Source: Clostridium puniceum (GTDB taxonomy: Bacteria > Bacillota > Clostridia > Clostridiales > Clostridiaceae). Taken from it: a stretch of 64,000 nucleotides of DNA. The DNA lies in NCBI RefSeq assembly GCF_002006345.1, contig NZ_LZZM01000105.1:20989-84988 (forward strand), given 5' to 3'. The position numbers and the translations under genes are program-made. How positions within the stretch are numbered: position 1 is the stretch's first letter; each line of letters begins with the position of its first letter. Below, in pieces: positions 33,913 to 42,166 of the stretch. Under the pieces are notes generated by a model. The model was not told where the DNA came from and did no database searches. It worked only from the letters and a program-made list of their open reading frames with translations.

Positions 33913-35913
33913 ATGAGTAAGTACAAACATGTATTTTCGCCAATAGCAATAAAAGGAGTAGAATTTAAAAATAGAATTGAAGTTGCGCCAATGGTACCTT
34001 GTATGGCTACTCCAGAAGGATGGGTGACAAAAGAAGTTATTGAATTTTATAGACCCTTTGCAAAAGGTGGAGCAGCAATAGTTACAGTAGGAGATTCTGC
34101 CGTAAACTGGGAACATGCAATGGACCATGAAGGTCAAATTAATTTAGGTGACGATAATGTTAAAATGGGATTAGATGATTTAGCTGATGAAGTACAAAGA
34201 TATGGAGCTTTAATTTCTATTGAATTAAATCATGGTGGACGTTTTGCTAATTCAATGAATTTAGCAGCTAAAGGATTAAAACCAGTAAGTTCAACTCCAA
34301 AGCCAGCAGAAATAGATGAATTCTTCTCAAAGCTTCAAGGGAAAACTCCAGGAGAAGTAGAAGAAATGAGCATTCCATTGATAAATAAAACTATTCAAGA
34401 TTATACAGATGCTGCAGGAAGATGTAAAGATAGTGGCTTTAAAATGGTAATGATTCATGGAGCTCATGGTATGCTTCCATCACAATTTTTATCACAATAT
34501 GTAAATAAACGTACTGATAGATATGGCGGAAGTTTTGAAAATAGAACACGTTTCTGTATTGAATTATTAGATGCTGTACGTAGAAGAGTTGGAGAAAACT
34601 TTATTATTGAATATAGAATTAGTGCAGATGAATTAGTTCAAGGTGGTATGAAGGTAGAGGAAGTTATTGAATTTGTTAAATTAATAAAGGATAAGATAGA
34701 TATACTTCATGTTTCAGCAGGAATGCTTCCAAATCCACATACAATTCAATATATGATCCAACCACTCTATGTTCCTTATATGTTAAATATACATTTTGCT
34801 GAAGAAATTAAAAAGGCAGTTGGAAATGATTTATATGTAACTGCAGTTGGTTCAGTAATGACTTTAGAAAATGCAGAAGAAATATTATCAAGAGGGCTAG
34901 TTGATTTTGTAGCAATGGCAAGACCATTTGTAGCAGATCCAGAATTTATGAGAAAAACTGCTCTTGGAAAAGTTGAAGATGTTCGTCCATGTGTACGTTG
35001 TAATACTTGTTGCGGCCGTTCAGCGTTCTTTAAAAAGACTAGATGCTCAGTTAATCCTATAAATGGTCGTGAAACAGATTATCCAGGTAGTAAAGTTCCA
35101 AAAGCTGATACTAAGAAAAAAGTAGTTATAGTTGGAGGTGGGCCGGCTGGAATGCAAGCAGCACTTACTTCTATTGAAAGAGGTCATGAGGTTGTTCTTT
35201 TTGAAAAAGATGACAAGCTAGGCGGTACTTTAAATCATGCTACAGATCTTGAATTTAAAAAAGATTTAAGAAATTATTTAGACTGGATAGTAGCTCAAAC
35301 CTTAAAGTGTGGAGCAACAATAAAGTTAAACACAGAAGCTGCAGAAGAAGCTATAAAAGCAGAAAATCCAGATGCATTAATAATAGCTGTTGGAGCAACA
35401 CCACTTATTCCTAATATTCATGGCATTGACAAGAGTCATGTTCATTGGTCAGGCGATGTAGACTGTGGAAGAGTGCCAGTAGGACAAAAAGTAATAGTTA
35501 TAGGTGGAGGGCTTACAGGAGCTGAATCTGCTGTTGATTTAGCTATGAAAGGTAAAGAGGTTACGCTTCTGGAAATGCAAGGGCCAGACGCTTTACTTAA
35601 CGGATCCTCATTAATTAATAGATTCTCACTACAATCATTGATGATGAAACATGGTGTTAAAGTAATAACAAACACAAAATTAGAAGAAATAACTGATAAG
35701 GGAATTAAGACTATTAATTCTAAATTCCAATGGAAAGAATTTGAAGCGGATACAGTTGCATTAGCGCTAGGAATGAGACCAAGAAAAGATACTATTGCTG
35801 CACTTAGACATGCAATTCCTGAAACGGAAGTTTATGTGATTGGTGATGGTAAACAAATAGGCAATGTGTATACTGCAGTTCATGCAGGCTTTGATACAGC
35901 TGTTGAAATATAA
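33913..35913 (+). CDS. Iron-sulfur Old Yellow Enzyme (2-enoate/flavanone-cleaving reductase type)
   Basis: A 666-residue flavoprotein with AAGAAGG before ATG 33913. The N-terminal FMN TIM barrel has IELNHGGRFAN, HGAHGMLPSQFLSQYVN and DRYGGSFENR (202-211). [4Fe-4S] cysteines are C360, C363, C366 or C367, and C378. A flavin/NAD-binding half follows with VVIVGGGPAGMQAA (about 404-417) and VIGGGLTGAE. The barrel reads AHGML where dienoyl-CoA reductases have the proton donor Tyr (AHGYL), here M187. Flavanone- and flavanonol-cleaving reductase of Eubacterium ramulus is of this general type, which fits the hydrolase upstream. Confidence 0.88.
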   Translation: MSKYKHVFSPIAIKGVEFKNRIEVAPMVPCMATPEGWVTKEVIEFYRPFAKGGAAIVTVGDSAVNWEHAMDHEGQINLGDDNVKMGLDDLADEVQRYGALISIELNHGGRFANSMNLAAKGLKPVSSTPKPAEIDEFFSKLQGKTPGEVEEMSIPLINKTIQDYTDAAGRCKDSGFKMVMIHGAHGMLPSQFLSQYVNKRTDRYGGSFENRTRFCIELLDAVRRRVGENFIIEYRISADELVQGGMKVEEVIEFVKLIKDKIDILHVSAGMLPNPHTIQYMIQPLYVPYMLNIHFAEEIKKAVGNDLYVTAVGSVMTLENAEEILSRGLVDFVAMARPFVADPEFMRKTALGKVEDVRPCVRCNTCCGRSAFFKKTRCSVNPINGRETDYPGSKVPKADTKKKVVIVGGGPAGMQAALTSIERGHEVVLFEKDDKLGGTLNHATDLEFKKDLRNYLDWIVAQTLKCGATIKLNTEAAEEAIKAENPDALIIAVGATPLIPNIHGIDKSHVHWSGDVDCGRVPVGQKVIVIGGGLTGAESAVDLAMKGKEVTLLEMQGPDALLNGSSLINRFSLQSLMMKHGVKVITNTKLEEITDKGIKTINSKFQWKEFEADTVALALGMRPRKDTIAALRHAIPETEVYVIGDGKQIGNVYTAVHAGFDTAVEI

Positions 35914-35956
35914 CTTGTGTTCTGTTATTCTGTAGATAAAGCTTAGAAAAATAGTT

Positions 35957-35983
35957 ATGAGGGGACAGCAGCCCCTCATTTTA
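35957..35983 (+). terminator. Intrinsic terminator after the OYE gene
   Basis: ATGAGGGG (35957-35964) pairs with CCCCTCAT (35972-35979), then TTTTA. Confidence 0.8.
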
Positions 35984-36014
35984 GTTCTTAAAATAAAACA
36001 AAAGGGTATTGACT

Positions 36015-36085
36015 TGATACGTTTTTGTATTGCTTAATAAGGTTAAAGTTATAATAAAAGTCATAGATTTGATGCAATATTGTAT
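36015..36085 (+). promoter_or_regulatory. Two enhancer dyads (UAS) upstream of the TSUP gene
   Basis: ATACGTTTTTGTAT (36017-36030) and ATGCAATATTGTAT (36072-36085) both fit ATAC-N6-GTAT (one mismatch in the second). They lie 150-220 bp upstream of the -24/-12 element at 36238. Confidence 0.6.
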
Positions 36086-36237
36086 TAAAAATACTTTTTC
36101 AATAAAATGCTTAGTGCATTAAAATGAAAATAATTTAAGTTTAAATTATATTTGACGATAATTAAAATTAGTGAAACTCAAGCTTTTGGAAGGGACAGCT
36201 TATATAAAAGTAAAAGTGTTAGATTTAATTATGATTA

Positions 36238-36253
36238 TGGCATGACAATTGCT
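36238..36253 (+). promoter_or_regulatory. Sigma-54 promoter of the TSUP transporter
   Basis: TGGCATGACAATTGCT matches the -24/-12 consensus fully. It is 79 bp upstream of ATG 36332. Confidence 0.82.
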
Positions 36254-36281
36254 TTAATTATGATTATGATTATGATTATGG
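36254..36281 (+). repeat. TGATTA hexanucleotide repeat
   Basis: TTTAATTATGATTATGATTA continues as ATTATGATTATGG: about three to four TGATTA units between the sigma-54 promoter and the start codon. A single-unit version of the same string (36223-36240) lies directly before the promoter. Confidence 0.5.
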
Positions 36282-36331
36282 AACATATGTATTATAATTA
36301 GGATAAGATTAAAATAGAAGAAGGGGTAAAA

Positions 36332-37090
36332 ATGCAGATATTTCATATATTTAATTTAGGTCAGGAACAATGGTTCTGGATAATACTAGCAGCATTTTTT
36401 ATAGGATTTTCAAAGACAGGAATAAGTTCTTTTATGATGCCTGCTATTCCTATTATTGCGGGTGTATTTGGAGGAAAGGATTCGACTGGTATAATACTGC
36501 CAATGCTTTTAGTAGGTGACGTATTTGCATTATATTACTATAATAGACATGCTGAATGGGGTAATATAAAGAAACTTTTGCCTTGGACCTTACTTGGATT
36601 AATATTAGGTGTTATAGTTGGGATTTATATTAATGATAAGCAATTTAAAGCTTTTATAGCTGTTTCAGTTTTAATATGTTTAATTGTTTTGATTTATACT
36701 GAAAAAAAGGGCGAAAATCTTAAAGTCCCTCAAAATGTTTTTTTATATGCATTAACAGGGATGTTATGTGGTTTTACATCTATGATAGGTAATGCTGCAG
36801 GTCCGATATTTAGTGTTTACTTATTAGCTAAAGGTTTTAAGAAAAATGATTTTATGGGAACAACAGCTTGGTTTTTCTTTATTATAAACTTAACTAAAGT
36901 GCCATTACAAATTTTCTTTTGGCATAATATATCTGTTAATGCCCTTGTTTTTACAGCTACAATGATACCTGCCGTAGCTGTTGGAGCAATATTAGGAGTC
37001 ATTATAATTAAAAAGTTAAATGAAAGGTTATTTCATTTAATAATTTTAGGTGTAACAGCTATAGCTGCAATAAAGTTATTAATTCCTTAG
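36332..37090 (+). CDS. TSUP (TauE/SafE) family transporter
   Basis: A 252-residue protein with GAAGGGG before ATG 36332. It has about eight membrane spans and the family's two related halves: FFIGFSKTGISSFMMPAIPI near residue 20 and GFTSMIGNAAGPIFSVYLLA near 147. TSUP proteins move organic or sulfur-containing anions. It has its own sigma-54 promoter and dyads, so it is part of the island regulon; an import or export role for an aromatic acid (such as a phenylpropionate released by the hydrolase) is a natural guess. A terminator follows. Confidence 0.87.
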   Translation: MQIFHIFNLGQEQWFWIILAAFFIGFSKTGISSFMMPAIPIIAGVFGGKDSTGIILPMLLVGDVFALYYYNRHAEWGNIKKLLPWTLLGLILGVIVGIYINDKQFKAFIAVSVLICLIVLIYTEKKGENLKVPQNVFLYALTGMLCGFTSMIGNAAGPIFSVYLLAKGFKKNDFMGTTAWFFFIINLTKVPLQIFFWHNISVNALVFTATMIPAVAVGAILGVIIIKKLNERLFHLIILGVTAIAAIKLLIP

Positions 37091-37258
37091 ATAAATTTTG
37101 ACTTAGAATTAAGTATAACCAATATATAAATTACAGCTAATTTCGGTTAATTAAGTTATTTAATGGCTAAAATAAAAATGGTAAGGTATTCTATCTCTCA
37201 TGATTCTTACACCCATAAAATAACTTATTAATAATAAATTCTAATAGTTTTTCTCATC

Positions 37259-37290
37259 AAAATTACTCTCAGGAAACTGAGGGTAATTTT
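37259..37290 (+). terminator. Intrinsic terminator after the TSUP gene
   Basis: AAAATTACTCTCAG (37259-37272) pairs with CTGAGGGTAATTTT (37277-37290). The 37091-37419 gap has nothing else assignable. Confidence 0.8.
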
Positions 37291-37419
37291 ATTTGTAAGC
37301 GTGACAAGCATATATAAAGAAAACATTTTATTTCAGGAGAATTTAGCTTTATTTTTACTAATTATATATAATATAATGATAAAAGTAGGGCTATTGATTT
37401 GTATATAAAGTAGGTGAAC

Positions 37420-38919
37420 ATGAATTTGAATCGAAGGCATAGAGATATTTTAAATATAATCTTAAATACAGATGCATGTATTACTGGAAATGAATTAGCT
37501 AGAATTTGTAACGTAACAATTCGAACGATAAGAAGTGATATTAAAGAAATTAATGATTTATTAAAGGAATATCATGTGGAAATAGAGTCTAGTATAAAAA
37601 AGGGTTACTTCCTTAATAAAGAAAATAAAGAAATTTTGAAGAGAAATAATGTTATAAGGAAAGTATTAGATTATAAGTATATAATAGAAACTCCAAGTTT
37701 GCCAATAGATAGGCAAATGTACATACTGTTAAAATTAATCACTAAAAAATATATTTCTGTAGAAGAATTGACAGAAACCTTGTATATATCAGCATCTACT
37801 GTAAATAATGATGTTGCTTTTATTAATAAATGGTTAAAAAAAGATTTAAAATTGGGAATAAGTTATTCTTTAAATGAAGGAATTACACTTAAAGCAAATG
37901 AAAAGGAAAAAAGAAATATTATTAGCTGGGTTTTAGCTATAAGAATGAATATAAGTAGTATTTCAAAATATTGGAATTATTTATTTGAAGAGAATGATGT
38001 TATTGCAGAAGCTAGGGAAATTTATCATATACTAAGTGCTGAAACTAAAAAATATAAGTATTATTTATCAGGACATAGCGCTCAACTTTTATGTTATGAA
38101 ATATTAATTGCAGTTAAGCGCCAACAATTAGGATTTAATTTAAATGATTCCGATTATATAAATTTTGAACTTATGCCAATGATGAGTGAAATACGAGAAA
38201 AATTAGAAAAGAAATTAGAAGAAAATTTATCAGAAGCAGAATGGATCAATTTAGAGCAGTATTTTAAATCTAAGCAATTTCTTCAGAGAACAGATGTTAA
38301 AAATATTGAAACAGAAGAAGCTATTTACATAGTAGATGAGTTTTTGAGAACTTTACATGAAAAGTTCAAGATAGATTTAAATTCTAATCCAGATAATAAA
38401 TATAAGTTGGTTTTATATGTTGCTCCAATGATAAATCGTCTAAAATATAACCATTGTATATCAAATAAGATAGATGAAAAAGTTATTCAAACCTATAAAA
38501 CAGAATTTAAAATGGCTAGTGAAATTATACATATTATTAAGAGAAAACTGAATTTGGATATGGAACTTATTGATCTAGCTTATATAACTATTCATTTAGT
38601 AACCATGTGTGGAATGTGGAGATATAAACTAAATACTGTAATTGTTTGCGATTATGATGAGTCTATATTGAGTTTTATTAAGGATAAAGTTAAAAATTGT
38701 TTTGGAGAAAAAATAGAGATACGTAGGTCTTATGATTATCAAGAATTTATGTATGAAGATGAGGAAAAGCTTAAAAAAGTAGATTTTATAATCACAACTT
38801 CAACAATAGCGGATATTACCAATATTCCTTTTGTTAGAATAAATCCTGAAATCGATCAGAACGACATTGATATGATAACAGAATATCTTCATAGTTATAA
38901 AAGTAAATTAGTCCTATAG
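37420..38919 (+). CDS. PRD-domain (BglG/MtlR-like) transcriptional activator
   Basis: A 499-residue regulator; ATG 37420 is used (a GTG at 37414 lies inside the TAGGTGA site). It begins with a helix-turn-helix (RHRDILNIILNTDACITGNELA, given by its ends), has a second one (ISVEELTETLYISASTVNND), then two PRD modules with histidines (LSGHSAQLLCYEIL; LAYITIHLVTMCG) and a C-terminal EIIB-like domain (TVIVCDYDESI). The usual EIIA-like C-terminal domain is missing. Such proteins are controlled by PTS phosphorylation, yet no PTS genes are near. It probably controls the 39292-42046 sugar-derivative genes. Confidence 0.85.
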   Translation: MNLNRRHRDILNIILNTDACITGNELARICNVTIRTIRSDIKEINDLLKEYHVEIESSIKKGYFLNKENKEILKRNNVIRKVLDYKYIIETPSLPIDRQMYILLKLITKKYISVEELTETLYISASTVNNDVAFINKWLKKDLKLGISYSLNEGITLKANEKEKRNIISWVLAIRMNISSISKYWNYLFEENDVIAEAREIYHILSAETKKYKYYLSGHSAQLLCYEILIAVKRQQLGFNLNDSDYINFELMPMMSEIREKLEKKLEENLSEAEWINLEQYFKSKQFLQRTDVKNIETEEAIYIVDEFLRTLHEKFKIDLNSNPDNKYKLVLYVAPMINRLKYNHCISNKIDEKVIQTYKTEFKMASEIIHIIKRKLNLDMELIDLAYITIHLVTMCGMWRYKLNTVIVCDYDESILSFIKDKVKNCFGEKIEIRRSYDYQEFMYEDEEKLKKVDFIITTSTIADITNIPFVRINPEIDQNDIDMITEYLHSYKSKLVL

Positions 38920-39020
38920 CCAGGAGTATAGATAAAGTTTATATTCTAGGCTATAGGATTAATTATATTATAAATTAATAAAATACTAATATAAAGTATT
39001 TCACCATTTGGGGTGAAATA
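38912..39020 (+). terminator. Two hairpins after the PRD regulator
   Basis: TCCTATAGCC (38912-38921, covering the stop codon) pairs with GGCTATAGGA (38949-38958). A second hairpin, TATTTCACC (38997-39005) with GGTGAAATA (39012-39020), is followed by TTTTAG. Confidence 0.6.
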
Positions 39021-39090
39021 TTTTAGTTTGTGGAAATAATATTAGAGTGATTATAATAAAACTAAAGGTTGGTACTAACTTCATGATTAT

Positions 39091-39219
39091 AGAGGTGTAA
39101 ACAGGTATAAGCTTATAGCTATAGATATGGAAGGAACACTTTTTAGAGACGATAAAACAATTGCATTAAAAACTAAAGAATCATTAAAAGGAGCTAGCAG
39201 TTTAGGTATAAAAATCTAA
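39091..39219 (+). pseudogene. Fragment of a Cof-type HAD phosphatase
   Basis: The frame reads NRYKLIAIDMEGTLFRDDKT then IALKTKESLKGASSLGIKI and stops at TAA 39217-39219. YKLIAIDMDGTLL is the hallmark N-terminus of Cof/HAD-IIB sugar phosphatases, including the nucleophile Asp. No start codon is present in frame, and only about 40 residues of some 270 remain. The surrounding 38920-39291 gap has no other gene. Confidence 0.6.
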
Positions 39220-39291
39220 AACCTTAGAGTTAGGAATTTGTAATGTATGGTTTAGCTAATTTAATTAGTATTATATTTTAAGGAGGTTATT

Positions 39292-40308
39292 ATGCTTACA
39301 ATTGGTTATATTGGAAATGGTAAAAGTGCTAACAGATATCATCTGCCATTTGTCTTACAAAGAAAAAAGATTAAGGTAAAAACAATCTATCAAAGAAATT
39401 CTAAAAATGAAAAATGGAGTAGAATTGAGGGAGTAAATTATACTTCTAATTTAGATGAGCTGTTAAATGATCAGGAAATACAATTAATTGTGGTTTGTAC
39501 TATGCATAATAGTCATTATGATTATGCAAAAATGGTGTTAGAACATAATAAACATTGTTTAGTTGAAAAGCCATTTATGGAAACATCAAAAGAAGCAAAA
39601 GAAATATTTACTTTGGCGAAAGAAAAAGGATTAATCGTTCAAGCTTATCAAAATAGACGTTTTGACAGTGATTTCTTAACAGTTCAAAAAGTTATTGAGG
39701 AAGGAAATTTGGGTGAATTAATAGAAGTTGAAATGCATTTTGATTATTATAGACCAGAAATACCTGAATCTATTACTAGCTTTATTCCTTCATTATCATA
39801 TTTATACGGCCATGGTTGTCATACTTTGGATCAAGTAATTAGTTATTTTGGTAAACCAGATAATATCCATTATGATGTAAGACAATTATTAGGATCAGGA
39901 AGAATGAATGATTACTTTGATTTGGATTTATATTATGGAAAGTTAAAGGTATCTGTAAAATCAAGTTACTTTAGACTAAAGGAAAGACCGAGCTTTGTTA
40001 TATATGGTAAAAAAGGATGTTTTGTAAAGAAAACAAAAGATCGTCAAGAAGAGCATTTAAAATTATTTTATATGCCTGAAAACAAGGATTTTGGTATTGA
40101 TACATTTAATCATTATGGTGTTATTACATATATGAATGATGAAGGGGAAATACACGAAGAAAAAGTAAAATCCGTCAACGGTGATTATGGAAGAGTATAT
40201 GATGATTTATATGAAGCAATCATAAATGGTAAAAATAAAACAATTACTGATAATCAAACACTACTGCAAATGGAAATATTAGAAGCAGGAATAAAGGAGT
40301 TAAGGTAA
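39292..40308 (+). CDS. Gfo/Idh/MocA-family oxidoreductase 1
   Basis: A 338-residue NAD(P)-dependent dehydrogenase with AAGGAGG before ATG 39292. It has a Rossmann start TIGYIGNGKSANRYHLPFVL, the family motif VEKPFMETSKEA (K95 region) and AYQNRRFDSDFLTVQ, which marks the YhhX/glucose-fructose oxidoreductase-like subgroup. C-terminal GHGCHTLDQVISYFG carries the conserved His/Asp pair. These enzymes oxidise or reduce sugars, inositols and their derivatives. The RpiA-like gene starts 5 bp after its stop, and a second Gfo/Idh gene follows, so the three form one operon. Confidence 0.9.
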   Translation: MLTIGYIGNGKSANRYHLPFVLQRKKIKVKTIYQRNSKNEKWSRIEGVNYTSNLDELLNDQEIQLIVVCTMHNSHYDYAKMVLEHNKHCLVEKPFMETSKEAKEIFTLAKEKGLIVQAYQNRRFDSDFLTVQKVIEEGNLGELIEVEMHFDYYRPEIPESITSFIPSLSYLYGHGCHTLDQVISYFGKPDNIHYDVRQLLGSGRMNDYFDLDLYYGKLKVSVKSSYFRLKERPSFVIYGKKGCFVKKTKDRQEEHLKLFYMPENKDFGIDTFNHYGVITYMNDEGEIHEEKVKSVNGDYGRVYDDLYEAIINGKNKTITDNQTLLQMEILEAGIKELR

Positions 40309-40313
40309 ATAAC

Positions 40314-41003
40314 ATGGATGAAGAGAATTTAAGAAAATTATGTGCTGAAAAAGCCATGGAGTATATAAAAAATGATACTGTAATAGGATTAGGTGCAGGA
40401 AGAAATATTGCTTGTTTAATCGAGTTGTTGAGTATAGAAGTGAAGAAAAATGATCTTAAAATTAGGATCGTAACACCATCTGATAATACAAAGAATATTT
40501 GTATTAAATATGGAATAGAAGTGCTTCCAACATATCTTGTAGAGGAAGTCGAGGTTGCTTTTGATGGGTGTGGTGAGGTAGATAAGAATTTTTATGCTTC
40601 CAAAGGTGGTGGAGGTGTATTTACAAAGGAAAAAATAATTGGCTCAATGTCAAAGACGTATATTTTACTAATAGATGAAGAAAAATTAAAAGAAGAATTA
40701 AGTTTAATTCATCCTATTTCATTAGAAGTAATTAAAGATTCATTAGGTTATGTAAGTAAAATGGTTAAAAACTTAGGAGGAAATCCTAGCGTTAGAACTA
40801 GTAATAATAAGGATGGATATTTAATAACTGATGATGGTAACTACTTGCTAGATGTAAATTTTGATACTATAGATGATTTTAAAAAGTTAAATGATAATCT
40901 AAATAATATTGTAGGAGTAGTTGGAACTTCTCTATTTACAAGAGAGGTCAACAAGCTAATAATATCAGGAGAAAATGGAATAAGAGTTATTTCAAAGAAT
41001 TAG
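40314..41003 (+). CDS. Divergent ribose-5-phosphate isomerase A-like protein
   Basis: A 229-residue RpiA-type sugar-phosphate isomerase with GGAG in the preceding gene's end before ATG 40314. RpiA motifs are recognisable but altered. The phosphate loop GxGTGST is GLGAGRN (26-31). DGADE is DGCGE (D84-E88), so the second catalytic Asp (E. coli D84) is Gly87. SKGGGGVFTKEK keeps the catalytic Lys (K97) and Glu (E106). Located between two Gfo/Idh enzymes, it may act on a different aldose/ketose phosphate than ribose. Another RpiA or RpiB elsewhere in the genome would cover the housekeeping role. Confidence 0.8.
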   Translation: MDEENLRKLCAEKAMEYIKNDTVIGLGAGRNIACLIELLSIEVKKNDLKIRIVTPSDNTKNICIKYGIEVLPTYLVEEVEVAFDGCGEVDKNFYASKGGGGVFTKEKIIGSMSKTYILLIDEEKLKEELSLIHPISLEVIKDSLGYVSKMVKNLGGNPSVRTSNNKDGYLITDDGNYLLDVNFDTIDDFKKLNDNLNNIVGVVGTSLFTREVNKLIISGENGIRVISKN

Positions 41004-41053
41004 AAGTTTTAAATATATTTAGCTGTTTTTAGATAAAAAAAGGAGGAACTAAC

Positions 41054-42046
41054 ATGAAATTAGGTATTGTTGGAGCAGGAATGATAGTAAAGGACTTATT
41101 ATCAATAAGCTCAAATTTAAAAAACATCAAGTTTGTATCTATTTGTGGCACTGAGAGAAATAAAGAATCAATGAATCAATTAAAAAATGAATATGGAATT
41201 GAAAACATTTTTTATGATTATAATGAATTATTAAATGGTGATTTAGATGCAATTTATATTGGATTACCTAATAATCTACATTTTGAATTTGCTAAAAAAG
41301 CATTGGAAGCAAATAAGAATGTTATCGTCGAAAAACCATTCACATCAACCTATAAAGAAGCATTAATTTTAAGTGATTTGGCTAAACAAAAGCAATTGTT
41401 TATTTTTGAAGCTATTACTAATCAATATCTTCCTAATTATAATAAAATAAAAGAGTTGCTTCCAACGCTGGGGAGTATTAAAATAGTTCAATGCAATTAT
41501 TCTCAATATTCGAGTAGATATAATAGTTTTAAAGAAGGAAATGTATTACCGGCCTTTGATCCTAAATTCTCTGGTGGCGCATTAATGGATTTAAATATAT
41601 ATAACATTCATTATGTGGTGGGGTTATTTGGAAAGCCTAAAAATGTTGAATATTATCCAAATGTTGAGAGAGGAATAGATACTTCTGGAATATTAATATT
41701 AGATTATGGAACCTTTAAGTGTATTTGCATTGGAGCAAAAGATTGCAAGGCTCCTATTGCGAATAATATTCAAGGGGATAAGGGATGTATATATCAAGAT
41801 ACTCCAGCTAATGTTTGTAAGAGATTTGAGTTATTAATGAATGATGGAACTAGTTCAAAAATAAATGAAAATAACTATGAACACAGAATGGTTAATGAAT
41901 TTATTGAATTTGCTAATATGATTAAAAACAATGATTTAGAAAGATGCTACAAAATGTTAGAACACAGCTTAATAGTTAGTGAAGTACAAACAATTGCAAG
42001 ACATAAAGGTGGAATTATATTCCCGGCAGATATTGATATAAAATAA
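41054..42046 (+). CDS. Gfo/Idh/MocA-family oxidoreductase 2
   Basis: A 330-residue NAD(P)-dependent dehydrogenase with AAAGGAGG before ATG 41054. N-terminus KLGIVGAGMIVKDLL, then YIGLPNNLHFEFAKKALEANKNVIVEKPF (given by its ends), and FEAITNQYLPNYNKI, typical of the dehydrogenase subfamily related to trans-dihydrodiol dehydrogenases. GGALMDLNIYNIHYVVGLFG carries the conserved GG...D..Y..H. It is only distantly related to the copy at 39292. It ends the operon; a convergent terminator separates it from the DXS-like gene. Confidence 0.88.
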   Translation: MKLGIVGAGMIVKDLLSISSNLKNIKFVSICGTERNKESMNQLKNEYGIENIFYDYNELLNGDLDAIYIGLPNNLHFEFAKKALEANKNVIVEKPFTSTYKEALILSDLAKQKQLFIFEAITNQYLPNYNKIKELLPTLGSIKIVQCNYSQYSSRYNSFKEGNVLPAFDPKFSGGALMDLNIYNIHYVVGLFGKPKNVEYYPNVERGIDTSGILILDYGTFKCICIGAKDCKAPIANNIQGDKGCIYQDTPANVCKRFELLMNDGTSSKINENNYEHRMVNEFIEFANMIKNNDLERCYKMLEHSLIVSEVQTIARHKGGIIFPADIDIK

Positions 42047-42112
42047 ATTTTATAAATTAAATTTGAGAAGTGTTAGAAGTTGATGATTGTATTCTATAAA
42101 TTAATGTAAAAG

Positions 42113-42151
42113 GAATGCAGCTTACTGCTTTAAAAGTAGTAAGTTGCATTC
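42113..42151. terminator. Bidirectional terminator between convergent genes
   Basis: GAATGCAGCTTACT (42113-42126) pairs with AGTAAGTTGCATTC (42138-42151) with one G-T pair; A- and T-tracts flank it on both sides. Confidence 0.75.
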
Positions 42152-42166
42152 TATTGTTCAAACTGC

